Numbered from the stretch's first letter, positions 32,838-44,848 are shown. The stretch: DNA of 64,000 nucleotides from Caenorhabditis elegans (GCF_000002985.6 NC_003279.8:12028001-12092000), one strand, 5' to 3'. Notes: generated by a model not told the origin, from the sequence alone. Translations and numbers: made by a program.

Positions 32838-35800
32838 TTAGAAAGTGCTCATGTTGACGTCAGCCGAGAAATCAGGCTTTCCGTTGTCTCGTTTCGATGC
32901 TGGTCCCCCTCGTCCGTCTCCCGGGCGCTTTCCTCGACCGCGTCTGTTTGCCCTGTAACCTCAGACATTTATTAGGATTATTCTTGCACAATTTTATAAA
33001 GATATATGGAGAATTCTGCGCCAGTGGGGGGGGGGGGGGGGGGGGGGGAAATTGATTTGAAAAACACAAAAAATTAATTTTGAACTACCCTTGTTCAATA
33101 GAGCGCGCTTGTATTTTTTATTTATTTTAATGCATTTTTAGTTTATTTTTCTCATTTTCTACTGATTTTTTATATTTTCAGTGTATTTTTATTGGAAATT
33201 TGAAGAAACGTTTGCAAGATTAATGCAAATTTTTCACAATAAGGCAACTTTATGGTTACGTACCCATACAGATGCTCTCTAGTGAAAAATTTGCATTTTT
33301 CTTGAAATTTTCTTCAAATTTCCAGTGAAAATTTACAGAAAAATCATTGGAAAATGTGAGAAACGAATTTTTTAAAAATTACAAAAAATGCAAGCGCGCT
33401 CTATCGAACAAGGGCAGTTCAAAATTAATTTTTTTGTAATTTTTTAGACAAATTCCGTCCACTGGCGCAGCAGCACTCCACCACACTTCAAAACTTACAT
33501 TCCACCGCGTCCAGGTGGTCCACCACGGAATCCTCCTCCACCGCCCATTCCTCCTCTCGGCGATCCACGCATTCCTCCTCTAAATCCACCGCCTCCGTAG
33601 GCTCCAAAATCTCCATAGGCTCCCGGGCCACCGTATCCACCACCGTAACCTCCTCCATATGCACCATATCCCATGTCACCACCGTAGCCACCTCCCCAAG
33701 GCATTGGCATGTCGTAGCCATTGTTGAAGCTGAAAATGTGTTGATTTTTCATAGTTTTTCACTGAATTAACTCACTGATTTGGATAATAACCTCCTGGTC
33801 CAGCATTTCCACCCCACTGACCACCTCCACGTTGTCCACCACGTTGTCCATGATTTCCAGCACCACCACCAGCTCCACCGAATCCACGCCCACGCATCAC
33901 TGGCTTCTTCTTCTTCTCCTGTGGTGGCTTGGCGAGTGAAGCTTCAACAACAGTTCCCTCGAGCTCTTTTCCATTCCATTCTTCCATTGCTTTCAGGCAA
34001 TCGTCACGCTCGTTGAAGTGGATGAACGCGTAGTCCTTCACCTTCTTAACTCTATCCAGACTTGCGTATTCCTTGAAGAGCTCGTTCAGCTTCTCCTCGG
34101 TCACTGCTTCCTTGATGTTTCGGATGTACAGCACCTTCACCTTCGACATGGTATCCTCGTCTGGCTCTTCTTGATGCTCAGCCCAATCCACGTAGACATC
34201 AGCGTTGAATGGACGTATCTGGAAAGAATATTTTTATTTTTGCTATTTTCAGAGAAAAATCGTGTAGATTTACGCAGCTCGTGTAGTTCTCGAGGAGAAA
34301 ATTGTCTGTTTTGGAACGTTTTTTTTTACCTTTTAAATATAAAAATGTATAGTTTTATAAGTTACAATGCCTCAAAAATCAAGAAGTACATAGATTTTCA
34401 CTTAAAATACTGTATTCTAGACGAAAATCGATTTCTCTTGACTCGTATGCTCTTTTTGGCTATAATGCTTCTTTTGTGCCATTTTCGCTGCCTTTTTACC
34501 TTTAAAATGGCTAATTTTATAGCATTTTAGGTGAAAAATTGATTTTTCTCGATTTTCACATAAAGCACTTTGAATTAGCCGCTTAAAGGGGGAAAATGTC
34601 CCAGAAATCAAGTATTTTCACTTTTTAAGTCGCTAATTCCAATTGTTTTACGTGAATATCGAGAAAAATCAATTTTTCACTTAAAATGCTATAAAATTAG
34701 CCATTTTAAAGGTAAAAAGCCAGCGAAAATGCAGCGTAAATCCTCCAAATCATCCAAAAATTCACCTTATGCTGTGCAATCTTTCTCTTGATATCAGAAG
34801 CCGTCTTGTGATCGATGAAATCAACGAAACAGAATCCACGATTCTTTATTTTCTCATTGTCCGGCACCGAGTAGACGATAACGTCAACTACGCCCTCTGA
34901 AATGTTAAATTATTGCTGAAAGTGGCTAGATTGAAAATAATAATAATAATAGTAATATTGATTAATAAAAAAGACCACACGATCACAATAGAAAAAATAA
35001 ATAGGATACAGAAAGAAGAAAAAAAATCGATTTTTTCTTCGCTTTTTTCACTTTTTTTGAATCTTTATTGCTTGAAAATCGAGAAAATGTTTCGAAAATG
35101 GGTTCTGTACCTGCATGAGTCTTGAGCTCTTCAAGAATTTCGTCTTTAGATTTCGTCTTCGGAATATTGCCAATAAAAAGGCGAGTGTTAGCGATCGAAA
35201 CGTTCACTTTGAGTGGTTTTCCAGTCGAAATTTCGTGGCCGTCATACTAAAGTAAAGAAAATGGATGAAATGCGTTGTGATGTTGGTTTTTAAATGGTTT
35301 TTTGGCTCGGAAGGCGGGAATTCTCTCCAATTGTGTCCAAAATGCAATAATGAATAAACACAACGCATTGGGAAGCAATTTTTCAATGGCTAGAGGCATC
35401 ACCCTACCCTACTGCTCTGAAATTGCATGGGGAAAGCCTAAACTTACAGTCTTGGCGGCAGCCGCAGCGTCTTCCTTATTACAATACGTGACAAAAGCAT
35501 ATCCACGGGAAGCACCGGACATTGGATCCATCATAAGACGGAGATCCCAGATTTTTCCGGATTTCTCGAAGAGGGGAACCAGGGTGTCTTCGAAGACGTC
35601 CGTTGGAATGTGTCCGACGTAGATCTGAAAATGGTTGAATAGGTGAGGGTCTCATAAAAAGAGAATTCGCAAAACTGGGATCTGGCAGCGGTAGTTTTCT
35701 TTTAAAGCCATTTTTCTCGGATGCGCGTTTTTTTTCGAAATTTTAATCCGAAAAAAGGCACGAAGCCTCATGGGCACGGTCTAGAGAAAGCGAAACGTCG

Positions 35801-36887
35801 GTTGCAAGTTGCAAGTCTGCGGCGCGGTTTTTCGGTCTTTTTGCTTTTTTTCAGTTTAGCGATAGTAATTTTCCGCTAACTTTTTCAACTTGTAGGTTAA
35901 AGCTGAGCTATTTTTGATGAAAAATGGCCAAGTTTTCACAGTTTTTACCGTTAGAGCGTCTGAAGGAACTCTGAAATCTATAGAAACTTGGCATTGTTTT
36001 CTGGGCGAAAACGTGGTCATTTTCCTTTAAAAATAGCTGAAAAAGGAAATAATCAAGCAAAATCGATAAACTTTGAACAGAAACGGCAAAAATTGACGGA
36101 AAAGCTCTATCGCACACATAAAGAAAGGCAAAACAACGCGCCGCAGAGCATCGTTGTAACGTATTTCTTCGGGAAAATTGGCGTTAAAGCCGCTTCCAGA
36201 TCTCATTTTCGTGGTGCCTCTCGCTTCTACCTCGTGTCCCTGTCCAGCTGGCCCTGTAGCAGGTCCTTCCCAATCTGGTGGAGGTCCTCCGAACTTTCTC
36301 TGTCCAATTGTGACTTCAATGGTGTATCCGGTGGTTTCCAGTAGGTTCTTCAACGCGGCCAACTCTGGTCCATTGATAAGCTTTCCGGATGTTACGGCAG
36401 CTGCTCCCTGTTGACGGCACCGATCTTTGAATGAGCGGATCAGTGAGGTGACGTAAAGCGATTTGGTGGCAACTCCGAAGAGTTCAGAGTTCTTGATTTC
36501 GGTAAAGATGAATTTTGCCTGATCGAGGTTCACCGAGTTGATGATGTCGACTGCACGATCATCGAGATCCTCTGGGCCGAGAAGTCCGGACTCGTAGATT
36601 TCGCACACGACGTCGGCGAGGGCTGGCTTCATTTTAAGCCCGATAAGCTTCTTGTAGTTCTCGGTCTCGGCGTATTTCTGGAAATTCAACGATTATTACT
36701 GATTAAGTGCGCCTTTCTAGATAGAACATACGCTTGGCTCCTCGGTCTTTCCATTTTCAGCCGGCTTATCTCCGTTGGTAACAACTTCTGCAACTACTTC
36801 TGCGACAGGAGCAGCCTCTTCGGTCTTGGCTTCAGTCGTTGTTTCTGGAGCCTCCTCCTTTACTTCCTGTTTGATTTCCTCACTCAT
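32838..36887 (-). CDS. hrp-2: HRP-2, hnRNP Q/R (SYNCRIP) family splicing regulator
   Basis: Eight exons close exactly to 611 aa: 36887-36732, 36677-36231, 35624-35448, 35246-35111, 34896-34766, 34218-33776, 33729-33499 and 32952-32838. The N-terminus is acidic. A conserved helical N-terminal region (about 53-150, KYAETENYKKLIGL) is followed by three RRMs: RRM1 from about 202 (IYVGHI, RGYAFVTY), RRM2 from about 280 (LFIGNI, RGFCFVDF) and RRM3 from about 377 (LYIRNI, DYAFIHF). A Gly/Arg-rich RGG region and a basic tail (NRRGRGKRPGDGRGG), probably nuclear-localising, follow. This order is that of hnRNP R/Q (SYNCRIP) proteins, which bind pre-mRNA and mRNA in the nucleus and cytoplasm; worm HRP-2 controls alternative splicing. 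Intron 7 holds a palindromic element with a G23 tract. Confidence 0.92.
33016..33471. mobile_element. palindromic element with CTGCGCCAGTGG termini, in hrp-2 intron 7
   Basis: The left end CTGCGCCAGTGG(G)n and right end CCACTGGCGCAG are inverted repeats. Inside, GAACTACCCTTGTTCAATAGAGCGCGCTTG is mirrored by CAAGCGCGCTCTATCGAACAAGGGCAGTTC. The GAGCGCGCTTG core also occurs near 39965, 40790, 40870, 40916 and 40988. Confidence 0.8.
33026..33048 (+). repeat. G23 homopolymer
   Basis: Twenty-three consecutive G at the point where the opposite arm of the surrounding palindrome reads only GTGGACGG. The run has therefore expanded inside the element. It can form a G-quadruplex on the plus strand. Confidence 0.95.
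34262..34304 (+). repeat. CTCGTGTAC/CTCGAGGAG repeat copy in hrp-2 intron
   Basis: GTGTAGATTTACGCAGCTCGTGTAGTTCTCGAGGAGAA, the same family as the copies in the ksr-2 intron and near 29.7 kb. Confidence 0.6.
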
Positions 36888-37864
36888 GGCGGGAGATCTG
36901 CAAAAATCGATAATCTAAATACGATAAATTGCTCTGAAAATAGCAAAAAACTGTGAAAAATTTGATGTTCCAGCAGATTTTAAAGATTCAAATCAATTTA
37001 ATTTTCAAGCCTATTTTCACAAATTTACTGGAATTTTGATTGAGAATATGAGTGAAATAAACTCTGAAATTAAGAAAAAGTCTAGATAAAGCAGAAACTG
37101 ATAGAAAAATTAAGAAAAACCAGTAAAAAATCAGGAAATTGTTCAAATATTACATTGCACATGAAATACATCGAATTTCGGAGTTTTACTCAATTTTTTG
37201 AAGGATTTTATGTGAAAATTCCGGATTTTCAAGGTAATTTAACATTCTAAGAGGTTTAAAATCGTGAAAAACGAAGGATAATGCACAAAAAAGATGACGA
37301 AGACGTTCAAAATTCGAATCGAACGGCGGCAAAAACAAAAATCGAAGCGGCGAGCGTCTTCGGTACGGGATATCTTTCACACTTTGGGTAATGTCCCTTT
37401 AACTTACACCGTCTGCGTCTCTCACCCCATACCACACATCGCAGCACATCTCTCGTCGGGCGGAGCGGCCGCGTCGCGGTTTACTTGTGAACAGATGGTG
37501 TTCATTTGCACGAAAAGAGCAGCAGAAGACGTTGAATGGAACGGGAAGGGACGAGGATGTACTCTTTGAATGGAGAAAGGGAGAGATATCATGGGAAATC
37601 GAGAGGATCAGAGAGCATAGAGATTGAAAAGGACGTTTTGGATAACCATGAATGGTGTCCAGCTGCACCGGTGGGCTTCATCACTGAATACTAATTTAAA
37701 GGGACCTAGAAATAAGTTAGAGAAAGAGGCAAATAAATTCATAAAATTTTAATCTCGGTGGGAACTTTCTAGTACTTCAGTGAAAATCAAAAAGGTAAGA
37801 CTCTTTCAAAGTCTTTCAAAAAACGTGTAAAATAAAATGACATTGAAAAGCTGACAGTGCCAGC
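36888..37864. promoter_or_regulatory. hrp-2 upstream region (inferred promoter)
   Basis: A gene-free kilobase between the hrp-2 start codon and the tRNA. It becomes GC-richer at 37320-37560 (CGGGCGGAGCGGCCGCGTCGCGG), unusual for this window, which suggests a promoter-proximal segment. No defined motif could be assigned. Confidence 0.35.
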
Positions 37865-37937
37865 GGTCTCGTGGTGTAGTGGTTATCACATCTGTCTAAC
37901 ACACAGAAGGTCGGTGGTTCGAGCCCGCCCGAGATCA
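37865..37937 (+). tRNA. tRNA-Val (anticodon AAC)
   Basis: A 73-base cloverleaf. Acceptor GGTCTCG pairs with CGAGATC and the discriminator base is A. The D arm contains the TGGTGTAGTGGTTATCAC box A. The anticodon stem TCTGT/ACAGA encloses loop CTAACAC with anticodon AAC. The variable region is followed by GGTTCGAGCCC box B. A TTTT run follows within about 5 bases, giving a Pol III stop. No intron. The anticodon reads GUU, and GUC after A34 to inosine. Confidence 0.96.
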
Positions 37938-38044
37938 GTCTTATTTTGCAGGTAAAAACTATTTATTTATGATAAAAATGAGGTATATTTAGATGAGAAA
38001 GACCATGGATTTGTTCAATTATTTATTTTTATTATTTTGATGAT

Positions 38045-40660
38045 TTATTGAGGAAGAACTGAAGATGTCGGTTGTGGTGGTCTCCAGCTACACCGGCGAG
38101 CATCATTGAGCAAGACACAGATTTCTATGAAATAAAGAGCCGAACACAAGAATAGAGCAGCCTAAAAAAGAGCTCCGAGTCTTAGAATTTTATAAGTTAC
38201 TTACCGTAGCCAGTGCTGGCATCGTAGCCCATTCGGGATTCATTTCAGCCCAATGAGCCGCACAAAACACCCACATCAAGATGGCAGACACAAGGAGGCC
38301 CACCGAAACGAGCACATACAGAAGAGCTTCCTGAAAAATAAAGAAAAACTATTTTTTATTTGCATTTAGAATAGGGAAATCGAATTTTACCTTAAAAAAT
38401 TAAACAATTCGAAAACCCAAGGTTGTGCTCTGAGGAGAAAATGCGGGTTTTCCGACTTTTTTCAGAGAAAAATTCAAATTCTACACATTTTAAATGCATT
38501 CTATCACAAAATTGAAGTAATTTACATTTAAATGTAAGTTTATATATAAAAATGCGAATTTTTCGCCAAATTCTCATCAGTGCGCAAGTGCAGGGTAGTG
38601 CAATTGTGCTCTGCCAAGAATATTTGATTTTCTCACAGTTTCTAGTGTTTTTTTTTGTAGAAAAAAAGGTTACTGAGGAAGTGTCAGTTCACATCTCGAA
38701 CTATCTTGGCTTGATCTTTCTGACCGGTTCAACGTTCTTTTTGTTGAACCAGGCTTATTCTTTTTAGGGAATAAACCCACTGCCTGACCCGCCTGGGTTT
38801 TGCAGAAGCACCGAGCCCGATTCAATACACCATAAAAAAGGTTTTAGGTCAGGCAGCGACCTTTATTGTAAGAAAGATGAAAAGCAGTCCACATGGGCTG
38901 CTATAAATACATAAGAAAGGGGGCGGAGAAACTGTCGGAATGGCAGGGGAAAAAGCATTTAGACAAAGGGTATTGTGAATAAGCAATATCAAATATTGCT
39001 GATATGAGTCATGCACTGCAACTTTTTCCTCACAAGGGACGAGGAAAAGTGGTTTCTAGGCCATGGCCGAGGGGCCGACAAGTTTCAGAGGCCATTTATC
39101 TTGCTTTGTTTTGCGCCTGTTTTCTTTCGTTTTTCATCGATTTTTTTCGTTTTTTCTTAATAAAACTGATAAATAAATACTTTTTACAGATGCTAAAACA
39201 ATTTCCAAGTAAAAAAATTGTGTATTCAGTGGGCAAGCAGCGGTGAAAGTGGTCAATGTAAAATGATGGATTACAGGAATACAAAACCTAAACTTTTTCT
39301 GAAACATGATACATATGCTGCTTAAATGCTGAAGCTACCTGATTTTCATAACGAGACCGCTGAAAAAGTTTTGTGGTTTTCAAAATTCAACTTTTTTGGT
39401 GAAAAAGTCGAGATTTTCGCACAAAAAGTTGAATTTTGAAAACCACAAAACTTTTTCAGCGATCTCGTTATGAAAATCAGGTAGTTTCAGCATCTAAGCA
39501 TCATATGTATCATCATATGTATTTCAAAAAAAGTTTAGGTTTTGTATTCCCGTAATCCATCATATTGCATTGACCACTTTCACCGCTGCTTGCCCACTGA
39601 ATACATAATTTTTTTTACTTGGAAATTGTTTTAGCATCTGCAAAAAGTATTTATTTATCAGTTTTAATAAGAAAAAACGGGAAAAAGCTGTGAAAAACGA
39701 AAGAAGACAGGCGGAAAACAATACAAGATAAATGGCCGCTGAAACTTGTCGGCCCCTCGGCCATGGCCTAGAAACCACTTTTCCTCGTCCCTCGTGAGGA
39801 AAAAGTTGCAGTGCATGTGAGAAACAAAAGATGGAAGAAGAGATAGAAGAGTACGAGTTCTCGTACAACAGTTCAAAATGTTGAATTTTTCAAATTTCGA
39901 TTGGTTTTTAACCGAGAAATTCAAGAACACAAATTACCCGCCAAAATAACCAGGTTCTCAATAGAGCGCACTTACCAAAATAAACCCACACGTGGCAGTG
40001 ATATGAGTGTTGAGCATAAATGTGTACTCCAAGAGGACTCCAAAACTGACCAAGATACCGAGAGCACAGAAAAAGAGCGCAGGGCCTCGCTCGTCATTTA
40101 CAGGCTGAGAAGCGTATACCAATACTATTGCGAAGAAGCACATCGCCTGGAAATTTAAAATTTAAAATTAAAAAAAAAATTTTTGAACATTTTTTTTGAA
40201 ATATTTCAAAAACTCGAAAAGCTATCAAAAAGTTGTCAATTGACAAAATGTGAAAAATTTTATTTTGAATATTTTTCAGTTGACAACTTTTCTCTATCTC
40301 TTATAGTTTTCGAGAAAATTTGATTTGAAATTGGAAAATACAATTTTTTTGTTTAAAAAATTTGAAAAAAATTGTTCAAACCTCTATAAATCTACAATAA
40401 ATCAAGTTATCAAAAAGTTGTCAACTAACAAAATATTCAATTTTAAATTTTCTACATTTTATCAGTTGACAATTTTTCACTATCTCTATCGATGTTACAC
40501 CCCTTACAATGCAAACAGTTTTGGTGATTCCTCTGCACTGTGAGGCGTAAAAAGTGTCCAAAGTGATAATTTTCCGGCGCCAAATTATTTGTTTCGGGTA
40601 GAAATGTTCAATATTAGCACCATCTTGTAAATCTTCTGAGATTTGCTCTTCAATGTGCAT
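38045..40660 (-). CDS. four-TM MARVEL-like membrane protein (188 aa)
   Basis: Four exons, all in phase 0: 40660-40508, 40146-39976, 38330-38205 and 38161-38045. A soluble, acidic N-terminus (MHIEEQISEDLQDGANIEHF) is followed by four predicted spans at about 45-64 (TVCIAMCFFAIVLVY), 73-95 (ALFFCALGILVSFGVLL), 104-128 (EALLYVLVSVGLLVSAILMW) and 144-167 (ALATAALFLCSALYFIEICV). A short Pro-rich tail ends LPQ. Short loops and even spacing resemble MARVEL/tetraspan proteins of membrane apposition and vesicle traffic. That is a topology-based guess. Intron 2 (38331-39975) holds a 0.8-kb palindrome, and the donor of exon 2 lies in a dispersed repeat word. Confidence 0.72.
39008..39818. mobile_element. 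0.8-kb palindromic element in an intron
   Basis: Arms begin CATGCACTGCAACTTTTTCC (left) and end with the complement GGAAAAAGTTGCAGTGCATG (right). They run inwards through AAGTGGTTTCTAGGCCATGG and ACGGTGAAAGTGGTCAATG to a centre near 39410. The arms are about 95% alike by eye. Each arm gives an equivalent about 80-residue open frame, which explains the frames on both strands. Confidence 0.85.
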
Positions 40661-41923
40661 CTTTTCCTGAAAATTTCGATTTTTGGAAATGGCGCTCCAT
40701 TGAGAAGGGGGTGGTGGGCGCGGATTGAAAGGCCACGTTCACATAATGGACAATTTTTGTTCAAATTGTTCAATTCAAATACTGTCAATAGAGCGCTCCT
40801 GCAACACAACATTTTTTAAATTGTTAACTAAAACTTAATTTTTACACGGATTTTCAAAACATTAGCAATAGAGCGTAGTTGCATTTTGAAGATTAAAAAA
40901 AATTTTTTTTTGCTGTAGAGCGTATTTGCAACATACAAATAGTTTGAAATTTTATGTGATTTTCAAAAAAAAAAAGTAGATTTCTCAGTGGAGCGCACTT
41001 GCTTTTTTTGCGATTTTATCCCTACAATTGGCGTAAAAAAGCACGAAAAAGTGAAAATTCGCTGAGAAACGTAGTAATCTCAGTAGTAATAACAATAATA
41101 AATAAACGGTAGAAAAGAAGGCGAAACTAGTGACTATATTTACCCTCTCCCACCGCCCCGCAAAGTGGCAAATAAACAATGAAAGTTATGGGAAAACCTA
41201 TACGACTACTGTCAACTTTTTAGAGCAGGAGCAGGTGCTCAATGAGCACAGAGAACTCGTTTTTACAGAGAAATTTGCAGAAAAAAGGTGAAAAATGAAC
41301 TGAAATTGGTGGAAATGCATGAATTTTTCAAATAAAAAAGTTTCCGTTTTCAGAAAAAAATCAATATATTTTGAGTGCTAACCACGCATCTTTTACAAAA
41401 TAATCAGACCAAAAAACTATTAAAAAAGTTGCAAATTTTGCATAAAATCTCCTACAAAATCCAAAAACATCCAATTTTCCCACAGGTAGTAAACATTGAC
41501 ATATATCCCCTCTCTCTCATCGGACGGGGGGATTATTGAGTACATATAAACTATATAATATAGTACATAATACCCACATAAAATTGCCAATTTTATGATT
41601 AATACAGAGGAAAATGCAGGTTTCTGGGAGTAAAATTTATTTGAAAAAAAATTATTTAAAAAACTTTAAAAAAAATTTTTTTAATTTTTTTGGAACATTT
41701 TTTTTCTTCAAAAAAGTACTAAAACAATTTAAAAAATTAATTCAAATTTTTTCGATAAAAAATTAATTTCAAGTTGCCGAGGGGCATTCCCCGTACCACA
41801 CAAATATACCAAATATGTACATCTGTTCAAACAATTCCAAATTAGCCAGCAGTTCAATTTCTCTCATTTTCCAATTTATTACTAATTTATTTTTCTCTGC
41901 AACCCATCGTAAACCCGCAAAAA
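40661..41923. promoter_or_regulatory. shared upstream region of the divergent TM and GT11 genes
   Basis: The two genes diverge from this 1.26-kb gap. It carries four diverged copies of the AATAGAGCGC-TTGCA word (40790, 40870, 40916 and 40988), A/T tracts, and a possible control segment before the ATG at 41924. No motif was assigned. Confidence 0.4.
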
Positions 41924-44848
41924 ATGCGGAAAATTTTTTCAAAATCTAGTTTTTTCTTTATTGTTATTTTAGGTAAGCTGAAATTAAATTATTTTTCTGT
42001 CAAAAAAAAAAAAATATTTTCAGGATTTTGTATATTAATTTATCTACTAATTTTGCGACAAAAATTTTTATCTGAAAATTTGGAAAATCCAGAAGAAATC
42101 ATGCTGAATGGAATCAAGTTGGCGGTGAATTCAAAGATTTTTAAGTTTTCAATATTTGATTTTTGCATTCAGCTAACCGAGAGCTTTCATTTAACACCCA
42201 TCATGCCTAGGCTCCGCTCACTTTGGGTCCCGATGCGAAAACTACAGTACCCCCTCGCGGCGAGACCCAAACAGGGCAGAACTTAGATCAAGTGAGAGTT
42301 CGCATCAAGCTGAATAGGTTTTCCATTCATTTTTTCTGTTGAAAACCAGTTTTCTGGAAATTGTCGTAAGGTATGATGCCTGATCTGTGCTAGAACAAAT
42401 TTTGGGCTACAGTAACCCATTAGAGCTTCAAAAAGTTCCACAAAAAAGGTTGCTAAGCCAAATTTTCCCGCTGAACCCGAAATTTTAAATATTATCCAAA
42501 AATTCTTCCATTCAGGACCTCAAAATCGGCCCAGTAGATATGCCACCACTAGATCACCGCCAGACAGTCCAACTTTCCATGTTCACAGTCAAAACTCGAC
42601 GTGGAATCGGCCAAATTTTGTTCGAATTGGCCGCACTTTTTGGGATATCAAGGAAACTTGGCAGAGTGCCAGTTTTGAATCGATTACAGGAACCATTGAT
42701 CGGAGAAACTATGGGGAAAATGATTAGTGGAGGTTTTCCGCTTTTTGCTGCGAATTTCGAGGAAAGGGATGTTGAAGTGAGCTTTTTATGATGTAGAATT
42801 CATTGCATTTTGTGTAGATTTATTGATTTTCTGAGAATTTGTAGATTTTTGCTCTTACTATTCTGTAAAAAATGCGTAGCTAGTACTAAAAATATATTAA
42901 TTTTTCTGAAAATGTATTGATTTTTTTTTGGAAATTTATTGATTTTTTTTTGAAAATTTATTGTTTTTTATGAATTTATTGAATTTTTTTTGAAAATTTA
43001 TTGATTTTTTAGAAATTTAATGATTTTTTGAAAGAATTTTATTGAATTTTTGAAAGTATATTGATTTTCATAGAATTTTTTTCGAAATTTATTGAAAGAA
43101 ATCACTATTTCATTTTTTTTTCCAAGCCAGCAAAAATCGATGCACCATAATTTCAGCCTTCATCTGTATTTCCAGTCAACTTAAATATTCGGTTCTGCTG
43201 TAAATACGAGGATCCCACAGTGCTGAAAGCTGTGTTTGAGCAAAATTTATTGATTAATGGTGTCTATTTTCAAGTGAGATATCGATTTATTAATTTTTCA
43301 CCAAAAAATCTTTTTAGAGCTTTAAATATTTCGACGATTATCGATCTCAAATCCGCGCGGCGTTGACTCCACATCCATCAAGTGCGATTAGAGCGGAACT
43401 ACTGATCCCAGAAGAGTTCCGGAAGGACTTTTTGTAAAAACCGATAACGTCTTTTGAAAAATCAATAATCGATTTTTAGAATATGTGTTCATACCAAGCA
43501 AACCCAGTTAGGGGATCCGAAACTTTCGAGCCCGTCGGATCCATTTTTTACACGGAGCGCCACAGATTATTTGGTGCAAAAATGTAAGTTTGTCCAAAAA
43601 TTTGTTGATTTTTAATTAAAATTTATTGATTTTTTCGCATGGTGTCAGTATGTCCCATGTCGGTTTGATCTACAAGAAATGCGGGAATTTTTCTCTCAGA
43701 AAAGTGTGACGTCAGCACACTCTTAACCATGCAAAAACAGTTGAGAGGTCTGCGTCTAAACTCCCGCACTTCTCGTAGATCAAACTGACATGGGACTTTC
43801 TGACACCGCGTGAGTTTTCTGAAAATTTATTGATTTTTTCTGAAAATTTATTGATTTTTTTCTGAAAATTTATTGATTTTTTTCTGAAAATTTATTGATT
43901 TTTTTTCTGAAAATTCTAGAGTTTTTCTGAAAATTTATTGATTTTTTTCTGAAAATTTATTGATTTTTTTTCTGAAAATTCTAGAGTTTTTCTGAAAATT
44001 TATTGATTTTTTTCTGAAAATTCTAGAGTTTTTCTGAAATTTTATCCAGTTTTTATAGAAAATTTATTGTTTTTTTCGCGTGGTGTCAGTATGTCCCATG
44101 TCGGTAAAAAAATTCCCTGAATTCCCACACTTCTCGTAGATCAAACCGACATGGGACATTCTGACACCGCGTGAGTTTTCTGAATATTTTTGATTTTTCT
44201 CTGAAAATTTATTGGTTTTATTCCTGAAAATGTATTGATTTTTTTTCTGAAAATTTATTGATTTTTTTCTGAAAAAAATTTTTTCAGACAAATCCAGCGG
44301 CAAACAGGTTACTGTAGCAATTCTTGGGAACGATCCAATTTGGGCGCAAAATTTGTTTCACGGTACCTGGAAATTATTGATTTTCGGAAGAAAAATCGAT
44401 TTTCAGATAAAATTGGAAAATCCAACTATTTTTCCAAGTTCAACAACTCTTCCGATGCGATATTTTCGAAAAATTCACCAGAATATACGGTAGAAATAGC
44501 TTTTCTCAAAATTTAATTCTACAAAATTTCCACAGGCTCTTCTGACACTTGGCATGTCGCCAACCGATGACGTGGCATTTTCCCGCAACTTCTGTGACGT
44601 CATCATGTTGTCGGCTCCGACGAGCTCGTTCGGTTGGTGGCTGGCGTATCTAGCGAAAGAGTCGGCTGAAATTTATTATAGGTTTCCTTTCCTGAAATTT
44701 TTAGAATTGTGGTCGGTTTTTCAGGGATCCCAAAGAAGTTAGCGACCAAATCTTCGCCGAAATGCGTCAAATCGATTATTATTCCAATTCCTGGAATAAG
44801 TTGAGAAGCGCACAGCTGCAGAAGACATTTCCCGAGAATATTGATTAA
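41924..44848 (+). CDS. GT11 alpha-1,2-fucosyltransferase family protein (391 aa)
   Basis: Ten exons close exactly: 41924-41972, 42024-42124, 42516-42776, 43157-43273, 43318-43433, 43480-43583, 44288-44362, 44407-44489, 44536-44681 and 44725-44848. A short cytosolic tail and an N-terminal anchor (FFFIVILGFCILIYLLIL) give a type II Golgi layout. The lumenal domain shows GT11 signatures: RGIGQILFELAALFGISRKL near 85-105, ICVHTKQTQLGD at 216-227, SPTDDVAFSRNFCD, and the family box SSFGWWLAYL. GT11 enzymes move fucose from GDP-fucose to galactose C2. Here the usual HxRRGD donor motif reads H-T-K-Q-T-Q, so activity is doubtful. The end of exon 2 was chosen at a GCG|GTGAAT donor because it is the only site keeping frame. 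AAATAAA lies at about 44880. Confidence 0.82.
42880..43100. repeat. A/T-rich tandem repeat (TGAAAATTTATTGATTTTTT)
   Basis: About 20-base units in intron 3 of the GT11 gene, related to the bigger array at 43816-44280. Confidence 0.7.
43639..43812. mobile_element. MITE-like palindromic repeat, full-length copy
   Basis: GCATGGTGTCAGTATGTCCCATGTCGG ... GTGACGTCAGCACACTCTTAACC ... CATGGGACTTTCTGACACCGCGTG. Target-like GCRTG at both ends. It lies in intron 6 of the GT11 gene. Confidence 0.78.
43816..44280. repeat. minisatellite TTTTTCTGAAAATTTATTGA
   Basis: Around 17 units of 20-23 bases, with a variant TTCTAGAGTTTTTCTGAAAATTT. A short deleted MITE copy (44080-44175) is embedded in it. Confidence 0.85.
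44080..44175. mobile_element. MITE-like repeat, internally deleted
   Basis: GTGGTGTCAGTATGTCCCAT joins AAACCGACATGGGACATTCTGACACCGCG with the centre missing. It sits inside the minisatellite, so the array may have spread after or around it. Confidence 0.7.

Noticed and set aside
33488-33721. Acidic Met-Ala-Thr frame over the Gly/Arg-rich hrp-2 exon
   Set aside because: Shadow of the true RGG frame, which has the phase and composition expected of hnRNP proteins.
43816-44280. Possible exons in the GT11 intron
   Set aside because: The sequence is an A/T minisatellite. The family alignment is continuous without it.
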